64,000 nucleotides of DNA from an uncultured Spirochaetaceae bacterium. Lineage in GTDB: Bacteria > Spirochaetota > Spirochaetia > Treponematales > Treponemataceae. Under the pieces are notes generated by a model that worked only from the letters and a program-made list of their open reading frames with translations, ran no database searches and was not told the DNA's origin. The translations under genes were made by a program, and so were the position numbers. Of the stretch, positions 25,345-34,244 are shown one piece after another (within the stretch, counting starts at the first letter, position 1; every line of letters starts with the position of its first letter). The stretch is taken from assembly GCA_902802305.1 (NCBI GenBank), contig CADCLG010000007.1, forward strand, positions 1 to 64,000, read 5' to 3'.

Positions 25345-26103
25345 ATGAAAGTTTTTAACAATTTAGCAAAAATGCACCAACTAAAATCATTGGCAATTAT
25401 TTCTTTATTAACAATTCTTTGTACAGCAAGTTTGTTTGCACAAAAACCAAAGCATTCTGATGTTGGACGACACGACTACTTATCTCCTCGCACAATTTCA
25501 GTTTCGGGCAGCGGTTCGGTAAAGGTTCCAGCCGATATGGCAAAGCTCACTTTTTCTGTTCAGACAAAAGAGTCAACAGCTTTGGCTTCGGTTCAGAATA
25601 ATGCTGCAAAAATGAACAAGGTTTACGACGCCCTTAAAAAAATCGGTATTTCTGAGGATAACATTTCTACGGCAAATTATAGCCTTTATCAGGAAAATTA
25701 CTGGAAGGATGGCAAGGATATTCCAGGCTTGTATGTTACCTCTAACAATATCACAGTGATTCTTGAAGATGTTGAAAAATCTGGTCTTGTAATTGATACA
25801 GCAATTTCTGCCGGTGTAAATCAAATGAACGGAATCTCATTTTTGGTAAAGGATTCTAAAGCGGCAGTTGAACAGGCAAGACGATTGGCTTTCCAGCAGG
25901 CAAAGGAAAAGGCAGAGCTTTTTGCAGAAGAAGCTGGCTGCAAGCTTGGCAAGGTGATTTCGATTATGGAAAACTCAGGCTCTTATCCTGTTGTACGCGA
26001 ATATGCAGACAGTGCAAAAATGATGGCGACTAATTCCACTACAATTTCTGCCGGCCAGGATTCTATAACAGCCAGCGTTTCGGTTGTGTTTGAATTGAGA
26101 TAA
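25345..26103 (+). CDS. SIMPL-domain (DUF541, YggE-like) periplasmic protein
   Basis: 252 residues with an N-terminal signal anchor (LKSLAIISLLTILCTASLFAQ). The SIMPL domain follows: TISVSGSGSVKVPADMAKLT opens it, then AALASVQ-type helix, GISEDNISTANYSLYQ, an ARRLAFQQAKEKAELFAEEA helix, CKLGKVISI, and a C-terminal strand ASVSVVFEL. YggE-like proteins protect against oxidative stress or act in the envelope; exact role unknown. CAGGAG precedes the ATG. It is convergent with the LolA-like gene, with a REP-like pair between. Confidence 0.88.
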   Translation: MKVFNNLAKMHQLKSLAIISLLTILCTASLFAQKPKHSDVGRHDYLSPRTISVSGSGSVKVPADMAKLTFSVQTKESTALASVQNNAAKMNKVYDALKKIGISEDNISTANYSLYQENYWKDGKDIPGLYVTSNNITVILEDVEKSGLVIDTAISAGVNQMNGISFLVKDSKAAVEQARRLAFQQAKEKAELFAEEAGCKLGKVISIMENSGSYPVVREYADSAKMMATNSTTISAGQDSITASVSVVFELR

Positions 26104-26127
26104 TATGTCATTCTCATGACAACATCT

Positions 26128-26190
26128 GTCATTCCCGCACTTGATACGGGAATCTTTAGAAAGATTATCGGGTCAAGCCCGATAATGACA
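26128..26190. repeat. Inverted pair of REP-like family A palindromes
   Basis: GTCATT-CCCGCACTTGATACGGG-AATCTT (26128-26156) followed by AAGATTATCGGGTCAAGCCC and GATAATGACA (26161-26190). The units face each other between two convergent genes (stops at 26103 and 26198) and could serve as a bidirectional terminator. Confidence 0.85.
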
Positions 26191-26197
26191 TTGTTAT

Positions 26198-26962
26198 CTA
26201 GTTTAACCCCTCTAAATAAGCCTTAGTGAAAATCTTATCTGGGAGAGTATCGAAAGTCAAATCGGAAATGACCTGCTGAGTTTGTTCGCCCTTGTTCAAT
26301 TCGTCGCGGACAATTGCCTGGGTTGAAACATAACCAGCTGGAACCTTTGAATACTTTGGAATAAGAATTGTTCGCATAAGACGGTCTGAGCCAGAAAAAT
26401 CCTCCTGCTTAAGAACAAGCGGAATATCCTGACGAATATAAAACTTTGTTTTAGCGTAAGACGGTTCCTTTGTTTTTGCTACCAGAGTGATAATATTTAC
26501 CGGATACTTACCAAGAGTTCCTTCTTCAAAAGCGGCAACCTCATAGTTTTCACGCCAGCGGTTTTCGTTCTGCTCAACATCGTCCAGCTTAATGTCTGAA
26601 TCGCCAAGAGCCTCTTTTATAGAAGTGTGCGTAAACTTTCGGCTGATTGGATCATAAGACCAGATGTTGTCGCCGTTTCTTAAATAACCAACGCCCTTAT
26701 CTGCCTCCGGGAAAAGCTGAACAATTGTCATCAAATCCTTATCTGTTCGCTCAAAAATCTTATACTGCAAGTTTTCCTTTGGTTTGCCTGGCTTTTCTAC
26801 AACAAGCGAAACAGTTGCCGAATAATCTCCGTGATAAGCAAGATTGTCGTCTGTTGATTCCAATATTTTATAAGCCTTTTCTGCATCCTCAGCAGAAACC
26901 TGAGCAAAAGCAGCTCCAGCAAAAAGCAAAGCCGCAGTAACAATTGTAATTATCTTTTTCAT
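26198..26962 (-). CDS. LolA-like outer-membrane lipoprotein-sorting protein
   Basis: 254 residues. Signal peptide MKKIITIVTAALLFAGAAFAQ. The mature part resembles the LolA-like family PF17131: TVSLVVEKPGKPKENLQYKI, DLMTIVQLFPEADKGVGYLR, IWSYDPISRKFTH, and KTKFYIRQDIPLVLKQEDFS. It would carry a lipid or lipoprotein between the membranes. It is first in position after, and probably last in transcription of, the ABC operon 30825 to 26198 (ATPase, two permeases, this protein). AGGAGG precedes the ATG. Confidence 0.85.
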   Translation of the reverse strand: MKKIITIVTAALLFAGAAFAQVSAEDAEKAYKILESTDDNLAYHGDYSATVSLVVEKPGKPKENLQYKIFERTDKDLMTIVQLFPEADKGVGYLRNGDNIWSYDPISRKFTHTSIKEALGDSDIKLDDVEQNENRWRENYEVAAFEEGTLGKYPVNIITLVAKTKEPSYAKTKFYIRQDIPLVLKQEDFSGSDRLMRTILIPKYSKVPAGYVSTQAIVRDELNKGEQTQQVISDLTFDTLPDKIFTKAYLEGLN

Positions 26963-27008
26963 AGTATTACCTCCTGTTTAAAAAATCATCAATGCAGAGT
27001 TTTTCCGT

Positions 27009-28364
27009 CTATTTCACTGTTCTCAATGCCTCTGCCGGATTCATGCTGGCTGCCTGTTTGGCACTTCCGCGGACGGCAAGTGTTGTAAGGGCAATCAAAA
27101 TTAAATACTGCAATACAACAGAAACAAATGAAACCTTGAATGTAAAATGTCCCTTCTGCAGGAAGAAAGAAAGGGAATCATTATTTATAGGAATAAAATG
27201 CACAATTGTCATTACAATTACAGCAAAAATCAGCCCCGCAAGAGCACCAATGATGCAGAGAATAACGGCTTCGTTAGTGAAGACTTTTCGGGTATCTTTG
27301 CCGGTCATGCCAAGAGAGCGCATAGTTCCAATTTCGCGGATTCGTTCGTACAAAACCATTCGGTATGTGTTAGACACACCTACCATAACAATCAGCAGAA
27401 TTACAATCAGAATAACGGTTGTAATAATATGCACAACATTAAGCACTGTTTTAATCTGAGGGATTTCGTCATACAAAGTTTCAACTCCATACTTTACTCC
27501 CTTCCACTCATTTTCAGGCTTTTTAACATCAACCTGTTTTTCAATTCCTTTACCAATGTTTGTAGGATTTGTCTTCATAGCAAGAGCACGGCTTGTAACA
27601 TGGATTTCAGGATTTACATTTTCATCTTCGCGGATTCTTGCCTCAATCATATTTGCAGCCTTTGTCTGCTGGTCGTTGTCGCGCAAGTAAATTGAGAACA
27701 TTGAATAACCGCCTTCAGGCATTTCTGTAATTGTATTTACATCTTCAATATCTGCATAAGCCTGCATTGAGCTGAGGAAGCTGTTAGACTTTAAAATTCC
27801 GGTGATAGTCATATCGGCAAAGGTGTTCTGACCGTAAACTGTGTAGGTAGAATAGATGATTTCGTCACCAACCTGAAGATTAAGTGATTCTGCTATTTTG
27901 TCGCTGATGATAAGTCCGTTTTCTACGTTAAGGTCTACGCCGCCACTTACAAACTGGAAGGAATCCTGCAAATGCTTTTCTGTTAAATCGCGACCATAAA
28001 GCTGCAGCATGGATTTTTTTCCGTTGAAAATTGCGGTTCCATTTGACATTGTAAAGCAGGAATAATATTCATACTTAACGCCAAGCTCGTCCACAATATT
28101 TTTTACATAATCTCTATCGCGTACAATGTTTACAAGCTTTGCCTTTCCGCCTTCTGTTTCTGGTGGCAGCCATTCCAAGCCCTGAACAACAACGTTACCA
28201 CCAACTAACTGTGTAATCTGATTTTCAAGGTTTCCAACCATTCCACTGGTAAGTCCGTCAATTGCAGTTACAACAAAAAAGCCAAATGCAATTGCCACCG
28301 CAAGAATGGCGTTTCTTCTTTTATTTCTAGTCAGGTTTCTTAATGCCAATGATACTGTTTTCAT
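27009..28364 (-). CDS. FtsX/LolE-family ABC permease
   Basis: 451 residues with the MacB/FtsX arrangement: one N-terminal transmembrane helix (NAILAVAIAFGFFVVTAIDG), a ~220-residue extracytoplasmic domain, and three C-terminal helices (VVHIITTVILIVILLIVMVG; EAVILCIIGALAGLIFAVIV; a last one near 410-430) separated by the cytoplasmic YERIREIGTMRSLGMTGKDT, where the permease contacts the ATPase. With the partner permease and LolD-like ATPase it forms a probable lipoprotein- or lipid-releasing transporter. Confidence 0.88.
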   Translation of the reverse strand: MKTVSLALRNLTRNKRRNAILAVAIAFGFFVVTAIDGLTSGMVGNLENQITQLVGGNVVVQGLEWLPPETEGGKAKLVNIVRDRDYVKNIVDELGVKYEYYSCFTMSNGTAIFNGKKSMLQLYGRDLTEKHLQDSFQFVSGGVDLNVENGLIISDKIAESLNLQVGDEIIYSTYTVYGQNTFADMTITGILKSNSFLSSMQAYADIEDVNTITEMPEGGYSMFSIYLRDNDQQTKAANMIEARIREDENVNPEIHVTSRALAMKTNPTNIGKGIEKQVDVKKPENEWKGVKYGVETLYDEIPQIKTVLNVVHIITTVILIVILLIVMVGVSNTYRMVLYERIREIGTMRSLGMTGKDTRKVFTNEAVILCIIGALAGLIFAVIVMTIVHFIPINNDSLSFFLQKGHFTFKVSFVSVVLQYLILIALTTLAVRGSAKQAASMNPAEALRTVK

Positions 28365-28376
28365 TTCTGCGCCCCC

Positions 28377-29900
28377 CTACTCCTTGCTCAAAGCCTTAAT
28401 TGGTGTGATTTTGAGCGCAGATTTTACAGGATATCTGTTACTGATAATACTGCCCAAAAGCGCAACCAAAATTGTAGTGATGATGATGCCCGGTGTTGGA
28501 CTAAAGTGTAAAAGACCGCCACCCAGAATCATTTTGGCAATTGAGTTTGTAATTGCAATATTAAAGGAATTGAAAATTGCCATGCAGATAAAGGCAAAAA
28601 TAATTCCAGCCAGAGATGAAAGACTTGTCAAAATCACAGCTTCTGAATAAAAGAGCTTTTTAACAAACTTCTTTTCTGCGCCAATTGCCCGCATGGTTCC
28701 AATTTCGCTGGTACGTTCAATTACAGAAACAACCATTGTATTCATGATGATGATAAAGACTACTACGGCAAGAATGATAATCAGAAGATTGAAAATAAAG
28801 CCGATTCCGTCAACTGTTCCTGAATAAGAAAAGGCTGCTTTTTTCCAGTCCATTGCCTGAGCGTTCAAGCCTTCTTCCTTAAAGCGCTTGTTCAACTCTG
28901 CAACAACTTTTTTGTCTGCACGAGGATTTTCAAGCTTAGCGAGAACAAACTGCCAGGAACCATCATCTGTCTGATTCAGCTGGTCGCGTAAAGTTGTATC
29001 TCCGAGAATGTTGTCAAAATCATTTGAGCTTGCAAGGATGGAGGTATCGTCTTCAATGTCACCAAAGAAATCGTCGTCGCCAAAAAGGTCATCTTCAGAC
29101 ATATCGGAAATTGAAAGGTCTACGCTGTCTGGCAGCTCCTGTGTAAAAGAAGATGCATAAGTGAGTTCTGCAAAAGAACGTGCAAGGCCCGGTTCGCAGT
29201 AAACTGTCTGGAACATTGCAGAATATTCATTTGCCGGCTTAAAGATTCCAACAACTTTTCCTTCGCGAATAACTCCTCCCATACTGGCAAGAAGTACATC
29301 ATCACCAAGATTGAGAGGTTTGTCCCAGCTTTTCTGGAAGCCTTCAATTACTCGTGTATCTACAATAATTTCATTGCTGCCAGGTGCTGGATAGCGGCCT
29401 TCTATCATCTTTAAATCTGGAAAAAGCTCCCAGAAAGTACCTGTTTCTCCGGCAAAAAGCATAGAAATAGGCAAATCCATAAGTCCTAAATCTTTATCAT
29501 CATCCGCAAGAACAGAAAAATCAATTTCGGCATCTTTAGAAAGAATTACCTGAGCTGAAATCAACTTTGACTGCTTTTTGATTCCATCGGTTTCTGCAAG
29601 AATCTCTTCTATGCGCTCAAGGTCGTTAAGAGCTGGAATCTGCGGGATTTCGCCACCAATATTTGTAGAATTAACGCCAAAAACATCAATAATGGTACCC
29701 TTTTCCGGAACAACCGAAATTGCAAGGTCACCGGTTATATTTGCCCTGAAATCTTTTTCAAGTCCGCGGTTTACGGATTCAAGGAAGGAGTTACCCATAA
29801 CAACAATTGCTACGCCAAAAAGAATGAACATTGCAATGATGAGGGTTTTAGATTTATGCTCCTTTAGGTTCCGCAAGGCAAGTTTAATTATATCTTTCAT
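28377..29900 (-). CDS. FtsX/LolC-family ABC permease with acidic insert
   Basis: 507 residues. N-terminal helix (TLIIAMFILFGVAIVVMGNS), a long extracytoplasmic domain, then three helices (FIFNLLIIILAVVVFIIIMN and on) and the ATPase-contact loop VIERTSEIGTMRAIGAEKKF. Within the extracytoplasmic domain, residues ~265-295 are acidic (MSEDDLFGDDDFFGDIEDD), very like the N-terminus of the barrel protein at 21528-22964. AGGAG precedes the ATG. It is 12 bases upstream of the second permease; the ATPase gene lies 82 bases further upstream, across a REP-like pair. Confidence 0.88.
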   Translation of the reverse strand: MKDIIKLALRNLKEHKSKTLIIAMFILFGVAIVVMGNSFLESVNRGLEKDFRANITGDLAISVVPEKGTIIDVFGVNSTNIGGEIPQIPALNDLERIEEILAETDGIKKQSKLISAQVILSKDAEIDFSVLADDDKDLGLMDLPISMLFAGETGTFWELFPDLKMIEGRYPAPGSNEIIVDTRVIEGFQKSWDKPLNLGDDVLLASMGGVIREGKVVGIFKPANEYSAMFQTVYCEPGLARSFAELTYASSFTQELPDSVDLSISDMSEDDLFGDDDFFGDIEDDTSILASSNDFDNILGDTTLRDQLNQTDDGSWQFVLAKLENPRADKKVVAELNKRFKEEGLNAQAMDWKKAAFSYSGTVDGIGFIFNLLIIILAVVVFIIIMNTMVVSVIERTSEIGTMRAIGAEKKFVKKLFYSEAVILTSLSSLAGIIFAFICMAIFNSFNIAITNSIAKMILGGGLLHFSPTPGIIITTILVALLGSIISNRYPVKSALKITPIKALSKE

Positions 29901-29914
29901 TTAATTCTCCTCAT

Positions 29915-29985
29915 AAGATTATCGGGTCAAGCCCGATAATGACATCATAACATCTGTCATTGCCGTACTTGATACGGCAATCTTA
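29915..29985. repeat. REP-like family A pair inside the ABC operon
   Basis: AAGATTATCGGGTCAAGCCC + GATAATGACA (29915-29944) and GTCATTGCCGTACTTGATAC + GGCAATCTTA (29956-29985). The second unit overlaps the stop codon of the ATPase gene. The orientation is back-to-back, opposite to the pair at 26128. Confidence 0.85.
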
Positions 29986-30825
29986 TATCTTGTATACATC
30001 TGAACCTTCTTTGTGCTCATCATTGATAATCTGACCATCGAGCAAATGAACAACGTGATCGCACATTTCTACAATTCGAGAATCGTGGGTTGAGAAAATA
30101 AAGGTTGTCTGCAAATCAGGATCTTTGTTCAGCGATTTCATAAGACTCAAAATCTGCTCGGAGTTTTTAGAGTCAAGGTTTGCAGTAGGTTCATCGGCAA
30201 GAATTACAGGAGCTTTTGTAACAAGAGCACGGGCAATTGCTACACGCTGACGCTGACCGCCGGAAAGCTCGTTTGCCTTGTGATTTTTCCAATCGGTAAG
30301 ACCAACTTTTTCCATAAGGAAGGCAATCCATTCTTCCTTTTGAGCCTTTGTAAAATCATCTACAGGACTGCGCGAATCAGGATTTTTAGAAGCAAGAATC
30401 AGCGGAAACTCAATATTTTCGTAAACATTCAAAACCGGAATAAGGTTGAAGGTCTGGAAAATAAAGCCCAAATGCGAACGACGAAGAGCTGTTATTCTTT
30501 TGTCCAGCTTTGGTGGAATTGAAGTGCGGACCTTCTTTTTTTTGTCCTCGTTTACACTTGAACTCCAGCGGGTATTTGTTGTTTCTGCATCTGCAAGATT
30601 TACACCCTCGTAAACATCTGTACCACCAATAATGATTGAACCGCTTGTTGGCACGTCAATCAAACCAATCATATTCAAAATTGTAGATTTACCAGAACCA
30701 GATGGACCGGAAATTGCGGCGAACTCTCCCTTTTCAATATCAAAAGAAACTCCTTTTACCGCTTCAACTTTTTGTTTTCCCATTGGATATGACTTATGCA
30801 CATCTTTTAAAGTAACAACAGACAA
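29983..30825 (-). CDS. LolD/MacB-type ABC ATPase
   Basis: 280 residues with Walker A GPSGSGKST (~residue 40), signature LSGGQRQRVAIARAL, Walker B ILADEPTANLDS and H-loop STHD. An insert at ~75-110 (TNTRWSSSVNEDKKKKVRTS) lengthens it relative to a typical 230-residue LolD. It energises the two FtsX-like permeases downstream. The start is TTG 30825 with AGGAGG seven bases before; no in-frame ATG fits better. This is the first gene of the operon. Confidence 0.9.
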   Translation of the reverse strand: MSVVTLKDVHKSYPMGKQKVEAVKGVSFDIEKGEFAAISGPSGSGKSTILNMIGLIDVPTSGSIIIGGTDVYEGVNLADAETTNTRWSSSVNEDKKKKVRTSIPPKLDKRITALRRSHLGFIFQTFNLIPVLNVYENIEFPLILASKNPDSRSPVDDFTKAQKEEWIAFLMEKVGLTDWKNHKANELSGGQRQRVAIARALVTKAPVILADEPTANLDSKNSEQILSLMKSLNKDPDLQTTFIFSTHDSRIVEMCDHVVHLLDGQIINDEHKEGSDVYKI

Positions 30826-30994
30826 AATATAACCTCCTGATAAAATCCTTTTTCCGAGTTTATTAGTTTTTGATAAATTAAAGATAACAAAAATAAATAA
30901 TTATGGAAAGAAAAAAAAAGACTTATAAGAATATAACAGTTACATAGCAGCAAAATTGCACGTTTTCTGAAAAAAAAATGCACAAATTGCTGAT

Positions 30995-31023
30995 TTGAAG
31001 TAAAATTTCTTTTTCTGTATAAT
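30995..31023 (+). promoter_or_regulatory. Promoter giving a leaderless message
   Basis: TTGAAG (30995-31000), 17 bases, TATAAT (31018-31023). The ATG of the methyltransferase gene is at 31031, seven bases past the -10, where transcription should begin; no ribosome-binding site is present. Confidence 0.65.
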
Positions 31024-31030
31024 ATATTGT

Positions 31031-31621
31031 ATGGAAGAAATCGCTGAAATTAAAACTTATGCAAAAAAAGAAGCTGTACCAATCATAAAGGACGAAACTC
31101 AACAATTCATTTGCGAGCGAATTGAAGAAATTGCAAAAATAAAACCACAGGTTCATGTTCTGGAAATTGGTTCGGCAATAGGTTATTCGGCAATTCAATT
31201 TGCCCGCACTGCAGAAAACGTTTTTGTTACCACCATAGAAATTGATATAGACCGCCACCTTAAAGCCCAGCAAAATGTCAGCGATTCAGGATTAAAAGAT
31301 AGAATTACAACTATTTACGGCGATGCACTTGTTACCCAAATTGACGGTCAGTTTGACCTTATTTTTATAGATGCCGCAAAAGCCCAGTACATTAAGTTTT
31401 TTGAAAAATACAAGGAAAATCTCGCTGATGGTGGAATCATAATCAGCGACAATCTATCCTTTCATGGAATGGTAGAAGATCTTTCACTTACAAACAATTA
31501 CAGTACAAAAAAGCTGGTCAAAAAAATTCAAAAATACATTGAATTTTTAAAGACAAATCCAGATTTTACAACCGAGTTTTTCAAATGCGGTGACGGGATT
31601 TCGGTCAGCAAGCGAGCCTGA
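31031..31621 (+). CDS. SAM-dependent O-methyltransferase, TrmR-like
   Basis: 196 residues, class I Rossmann methyltransferase of the COMT-like family. Motif I is VLEIGSAIGYSAIQFA (~residue 43), the acidic end of strand 2 is TTIEIDIDR, then GDAL, FDLIFIDAAKAQY (metal-binding Asp) and GGIIISDNLSFHG. Bacterial members of this size include TrmR, which methylates 5-hydroxyuridine in tRNA; a small-molecule catechol substrate is the alternative. The message seems leaderless. Convergent with the efflux operon, stops three bases apart. Confidence 0.82.
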   Translation: MEEIAEIKTYAKKEAVPIIKDETQQFICERIEEIAKIKPQVHVLEIGSAIGYSAIQFARTAENVFVTTIEIDIDRHLKAQQNVSDSGLKDRITTIYGDALVTQIDGQFDLIFIDAAKAQYIKFFEKYKENLADGGIIISDNLSFHGMVEDLSLTNNYSTKKLVKKIQKYIEFLKTNPDFTTEFFKCGDGISVSKRA

Positions 31622-31624
31622 ACT

Positions 31625-33010
31625 TTATTCTACCAGAGCCTTAATGGTCAAACAGGCAATTGATCTGGTAAGAGACTGGCGTTCTTTTTCTATAAGCTGA
31701 TTGCAACGGTCAATTTTGGCGTTGAGAACATCGGTTTCGGAACCATAACCCGACTGGAAAATTGTTTCCTTCTGCTTTATTTTTGATTCCGCGGCCTCAA
31801 TTTTCAAATCCTGATATTCTATTTTCATAGTACAAACATCAACTGTATTCCACTGCTTACTCAAAGTCTGTTTTATTGTAGAATAAGCATCACTTTTATT
31901 TATATCCGCAGTTTTTGATTCACTGATTTTTCGCGAAACATCATGTAGTTTTTTTCCACCATCCCAAACTGTTGCTTTTATTCCCAAAGAAACATTCACT
32001 GAATAATCGTTTTTCCTCCGCCAGTTAGTCTCAACAAACGGGAAACGTGAACCACCATAACTTGCAGAAGCTTGTAAGGCAAGATCGGGCTTCCAGTTAA
32101 CATAACCTTTTGCAATTTGTTCCGCAATTTTGTTCACTTCCTGTAACTGGGTCAACATTTTTATTGAAAGCTGATTTCCAGACAAGGCTTGTTTTTCAAC
32201 TTCATCGCGATTCAAAGCCATAATTTTCTCAATTTCAGCATCATCAATAGAATAATTTATATTTTCAATTGTGAGTCCTGTAATACCAGATATCTGCTCT
32301 AATTCCAAAAGTTGATTTTTAATCTGTTCGGTAACATCTTGTTCTGCAATCTCAAGCTCCTTAGCCTGAATCCTTGCTTCAACCACATCTTGATGTAAAA
32401 GCATTCCTGATTTTTCTGCATTTTCACTGGTCTCTACAAGCCGTTGTGCATATTCCTTTTCTTCATTAAGAATCCCCAGAATTTCTTTTAAATAAAATAA
32501 ACCGGTAAGTCTCGTTTCAATTTCTGCTTCTAGAGTCTGTTTTTTAGAAAGATACTGTGTCTGTTTTATCTCTGAAACTTGTTTGTATAATCTAACAGCA
32601 TTTTCAAGTTTACCCCAAGTGAAGACCGGTTGAGTAATCGAAAGCTGGAACGTATACATTGTGTTTTCCATTCCATCATAAACTTTTATATATTGTCCAC
32701 TTGAGCTTGGAGCTATTCCAGAAGGCCAGTTTATAGAATTAAGCAAATCATCCACATTAAGATAAATAGTATCTATCGGAGGATTGAGCATATAAGTTCC
32801 TGCAAGCTGCAAATCAACAGTAGGGCCTAGTCCTGCCTTTGCATCTTTTACATCAAGCAGGCTTCGTTCATATTCCTGCTGAAGCTTTTGTAAATCAGGA
32901 TTGTTGAGACCAGCAGCTTCATTCAAATCGCTAAGACTATATGCTGCCAAATAAAAAGGCAATGCCAAAAAAGAGAATAGTAAAATGAAAAAAATATAAA
33001 CTCGTTTCAT
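31625..33010 (-). CDS. TolC-family outer-membrane efflux protein
   Basis: 461 residues. Signal peptide MKRVYIFFILLFSFLALPFYLAA. Two similar halves with long coiled helices (QKLQQEYERSLLDVKDAKAG; KKQTLEAEIETRLTGLFYLK; second half with KMLTQLQEVNKIAEQIAKGY) and strands between, as in TolC trimers. It closes the drug-efflux operon at its 3' end: adaptor, RND pump, lipoprotein, TolC. One base separates it from the lipoprotein gene. Confidence 0.88.
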   Translation of the reverse strand: MKRVYIFFILLFSFLALPFYLAAYSLSDLNEAAGLNNPDLQKLQQEYERSLLDVKDAKAGLGPTVDLQLAGTYMLNPPIDTIYLNVDDLLNSINWPSGIAPSSSGQYIKVYDGMENTMYTFQLSITQPVFTWGKLENAVRLYKQVSEIKQTQYLSKKQTLEAEIETRLTGLFYLKEILGILNEEKEYAQRLVETSENAEKSGMLLHQDVVEARIQAKELEIAEQDVTEQIKNQLLELEQISGITGLTIENINYSIDDAEIEKIMALNRDEVEKQALSGNQLSIKMLTQLQEVNKIAEQIAKGYVNWKPDLALQASASYGGSRFPFVETNWRRKNDYSVNVSLGIKATVWDGGKKLHDVSRKISESKTADINKSDAYSTIKQTLSKQWNTVDVCTMKIEYQDLKIEAAESKIKQKETIFQSGYGSETDVLNAKIDRCNQLIEKERQSLTRSIACLTIKALVE

Positions 33011-33011
33011 A

Positions 33012-34244
33012 TTAAAATGTCAATACATATTCATTCTTATCATTACTGATGGCAAGGTCTTTTATTACAGTACCATCCTCTTTCATAAATCGAACCATAT
33101 AATTTGAATATCGTCCGCTGTAAGTATAATCGCGCCACTCATAGTTAGTGCCACCCAATCCAGAAAAATAACCGTGGGTCTGTTCTCCATTAGTACCCCT
33201 GTTCTGCGTGGTTGTGTAAGTGTTTCCTAAATCAATTGTATAATTACCTTCCTGATCAATTCCCTTTAATAAGATATGTACACCATCGCTTTCTGTTGAT
33301 CTTGTATCACCTAAGGTTCCGCTAAAAGAAGGCATTGTAAAACGCACTAACTTACCGGCAAGTGTTATAGAATACGGCGAATCTTCTATTGTTTTTGTTA
33401 GCCCTTGCTTACTACGTCCAATCTCATCAGCATAAAAAGAAAAATCATTTTCTTCTATATTTTGTTTGCAGCCTTTCCAGGTTACGGCTTCACCTTCTCT
33501 TGCCTGATAGTAATTCACTTTTATTTGCGGAACATTTTCTTTATCTGTTTTTGTATAAGTAGGAGTTCCAAAATCATTCAAATAACGAGGATATCTAATT
33601 GTAACAGTACCTGTTCCTGTAAAAACTCCACTGTAAATTAAATCTTCTGCATCTGGATTTGAATCTGTTTTTTGTGGTACAGAAACTTCCGCCAGAACCG
33701 ATTGCGAAGTTTGAGAAGCTGTTGCAACATCCACAAAATTAAGTGTTACATTCGTGCGTTTTACAATTGATGTAAGCTCTACATAAGTATAATTCGATGC
33801 GCTATCAGAAACGATAATTGTTTCATCTTTTGTACATCCATAATCAGCATGATAAAAAATTAAATATACAACAGTAAAATCTGCATCTTTACCAAAATCG
33901 GTTTTAAATGGTTTTTCTTTCCATACAAGCTTACTTATAGTCCAGCTTCCATCGGCACCGGTTGTTGTGTGACCATAATACTCTGCATTAGGTTTAAACG
34001 CTTCTGTTTTCCTGCTATTATTCCAACTGCTAAAATCATTATCCCTATCGCTGCTGTTTGTATAAGCATAAACATCCACATTTGCTATTCCAGTTTTAGG
34101 ATTCGCATTTGATTCTGCATCTACAACTGTGCCACCTGTTCCACCACTGAACACACTGTAACAAGCAGTAAATGCAACACAAGCAAAAATTACACAGCTA
34201 ACACAAAGCAGAGCCTTTAATTTTTTCAAAAAAAACTTAATCAT
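33012..34244 (-). CDS. Lipoprotein embedded in RND efflux operon
   Basis: 410 residues. Signal with lipobox FTAC after a hydrophobic stretch (LLCVSCVIFACVAFTAC). Residues ~35-150 look like a carboxypeptidase-regulatory-like beta-sandwich (GTVVDAESNANPKTGIANVD at the start, THTTTGADGSWTISKL-type ending), then further beta-rich segments rich in Tyr/Thr. No enzymatic motif. It overlaps the end of the pump gene by eight bases and abuts TolC, so it is co-expressed with the pump. RND operons do not normally contain such a protein; its role is unknown. Confidence 0.75.
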   Translation of the reverse strand: MIKFFLKKLKALLCVSCVIFACVAFTACYSVFSGGTGGTVVDAESNANPKTGIANVDVYAYTNSSDRDNDFSSWNNSRKTEAFKPNAEYYGHTTTGADGSWTISKLVWKEKPFKTDFGKDADFTVVYLIFYHADYGCTKDETIIVSDSASNYTYVELTSIVKRTNVTLNFVDVATASQTSQSVLAEVSVPQKTDSNPDAEDLIYSGVFTGTGTVTIRYPRYLNDFGTPTYTKTDKENVPQIKVNYYQAREGEAVTWKGCKQNIEENDFSFYADEIGRSKQGLTKTIEDSPYSITLAGKLVRFTMPSFSGTLGDTRSTESDGVHILLKGIDQEGNYTIDLGNTYTTTQNRGTNGEQTHGYFSGLGGTNYEWRDYTYSGRYSNYMVRFMKEDGTVIKDLAISNDKNEYVLTF

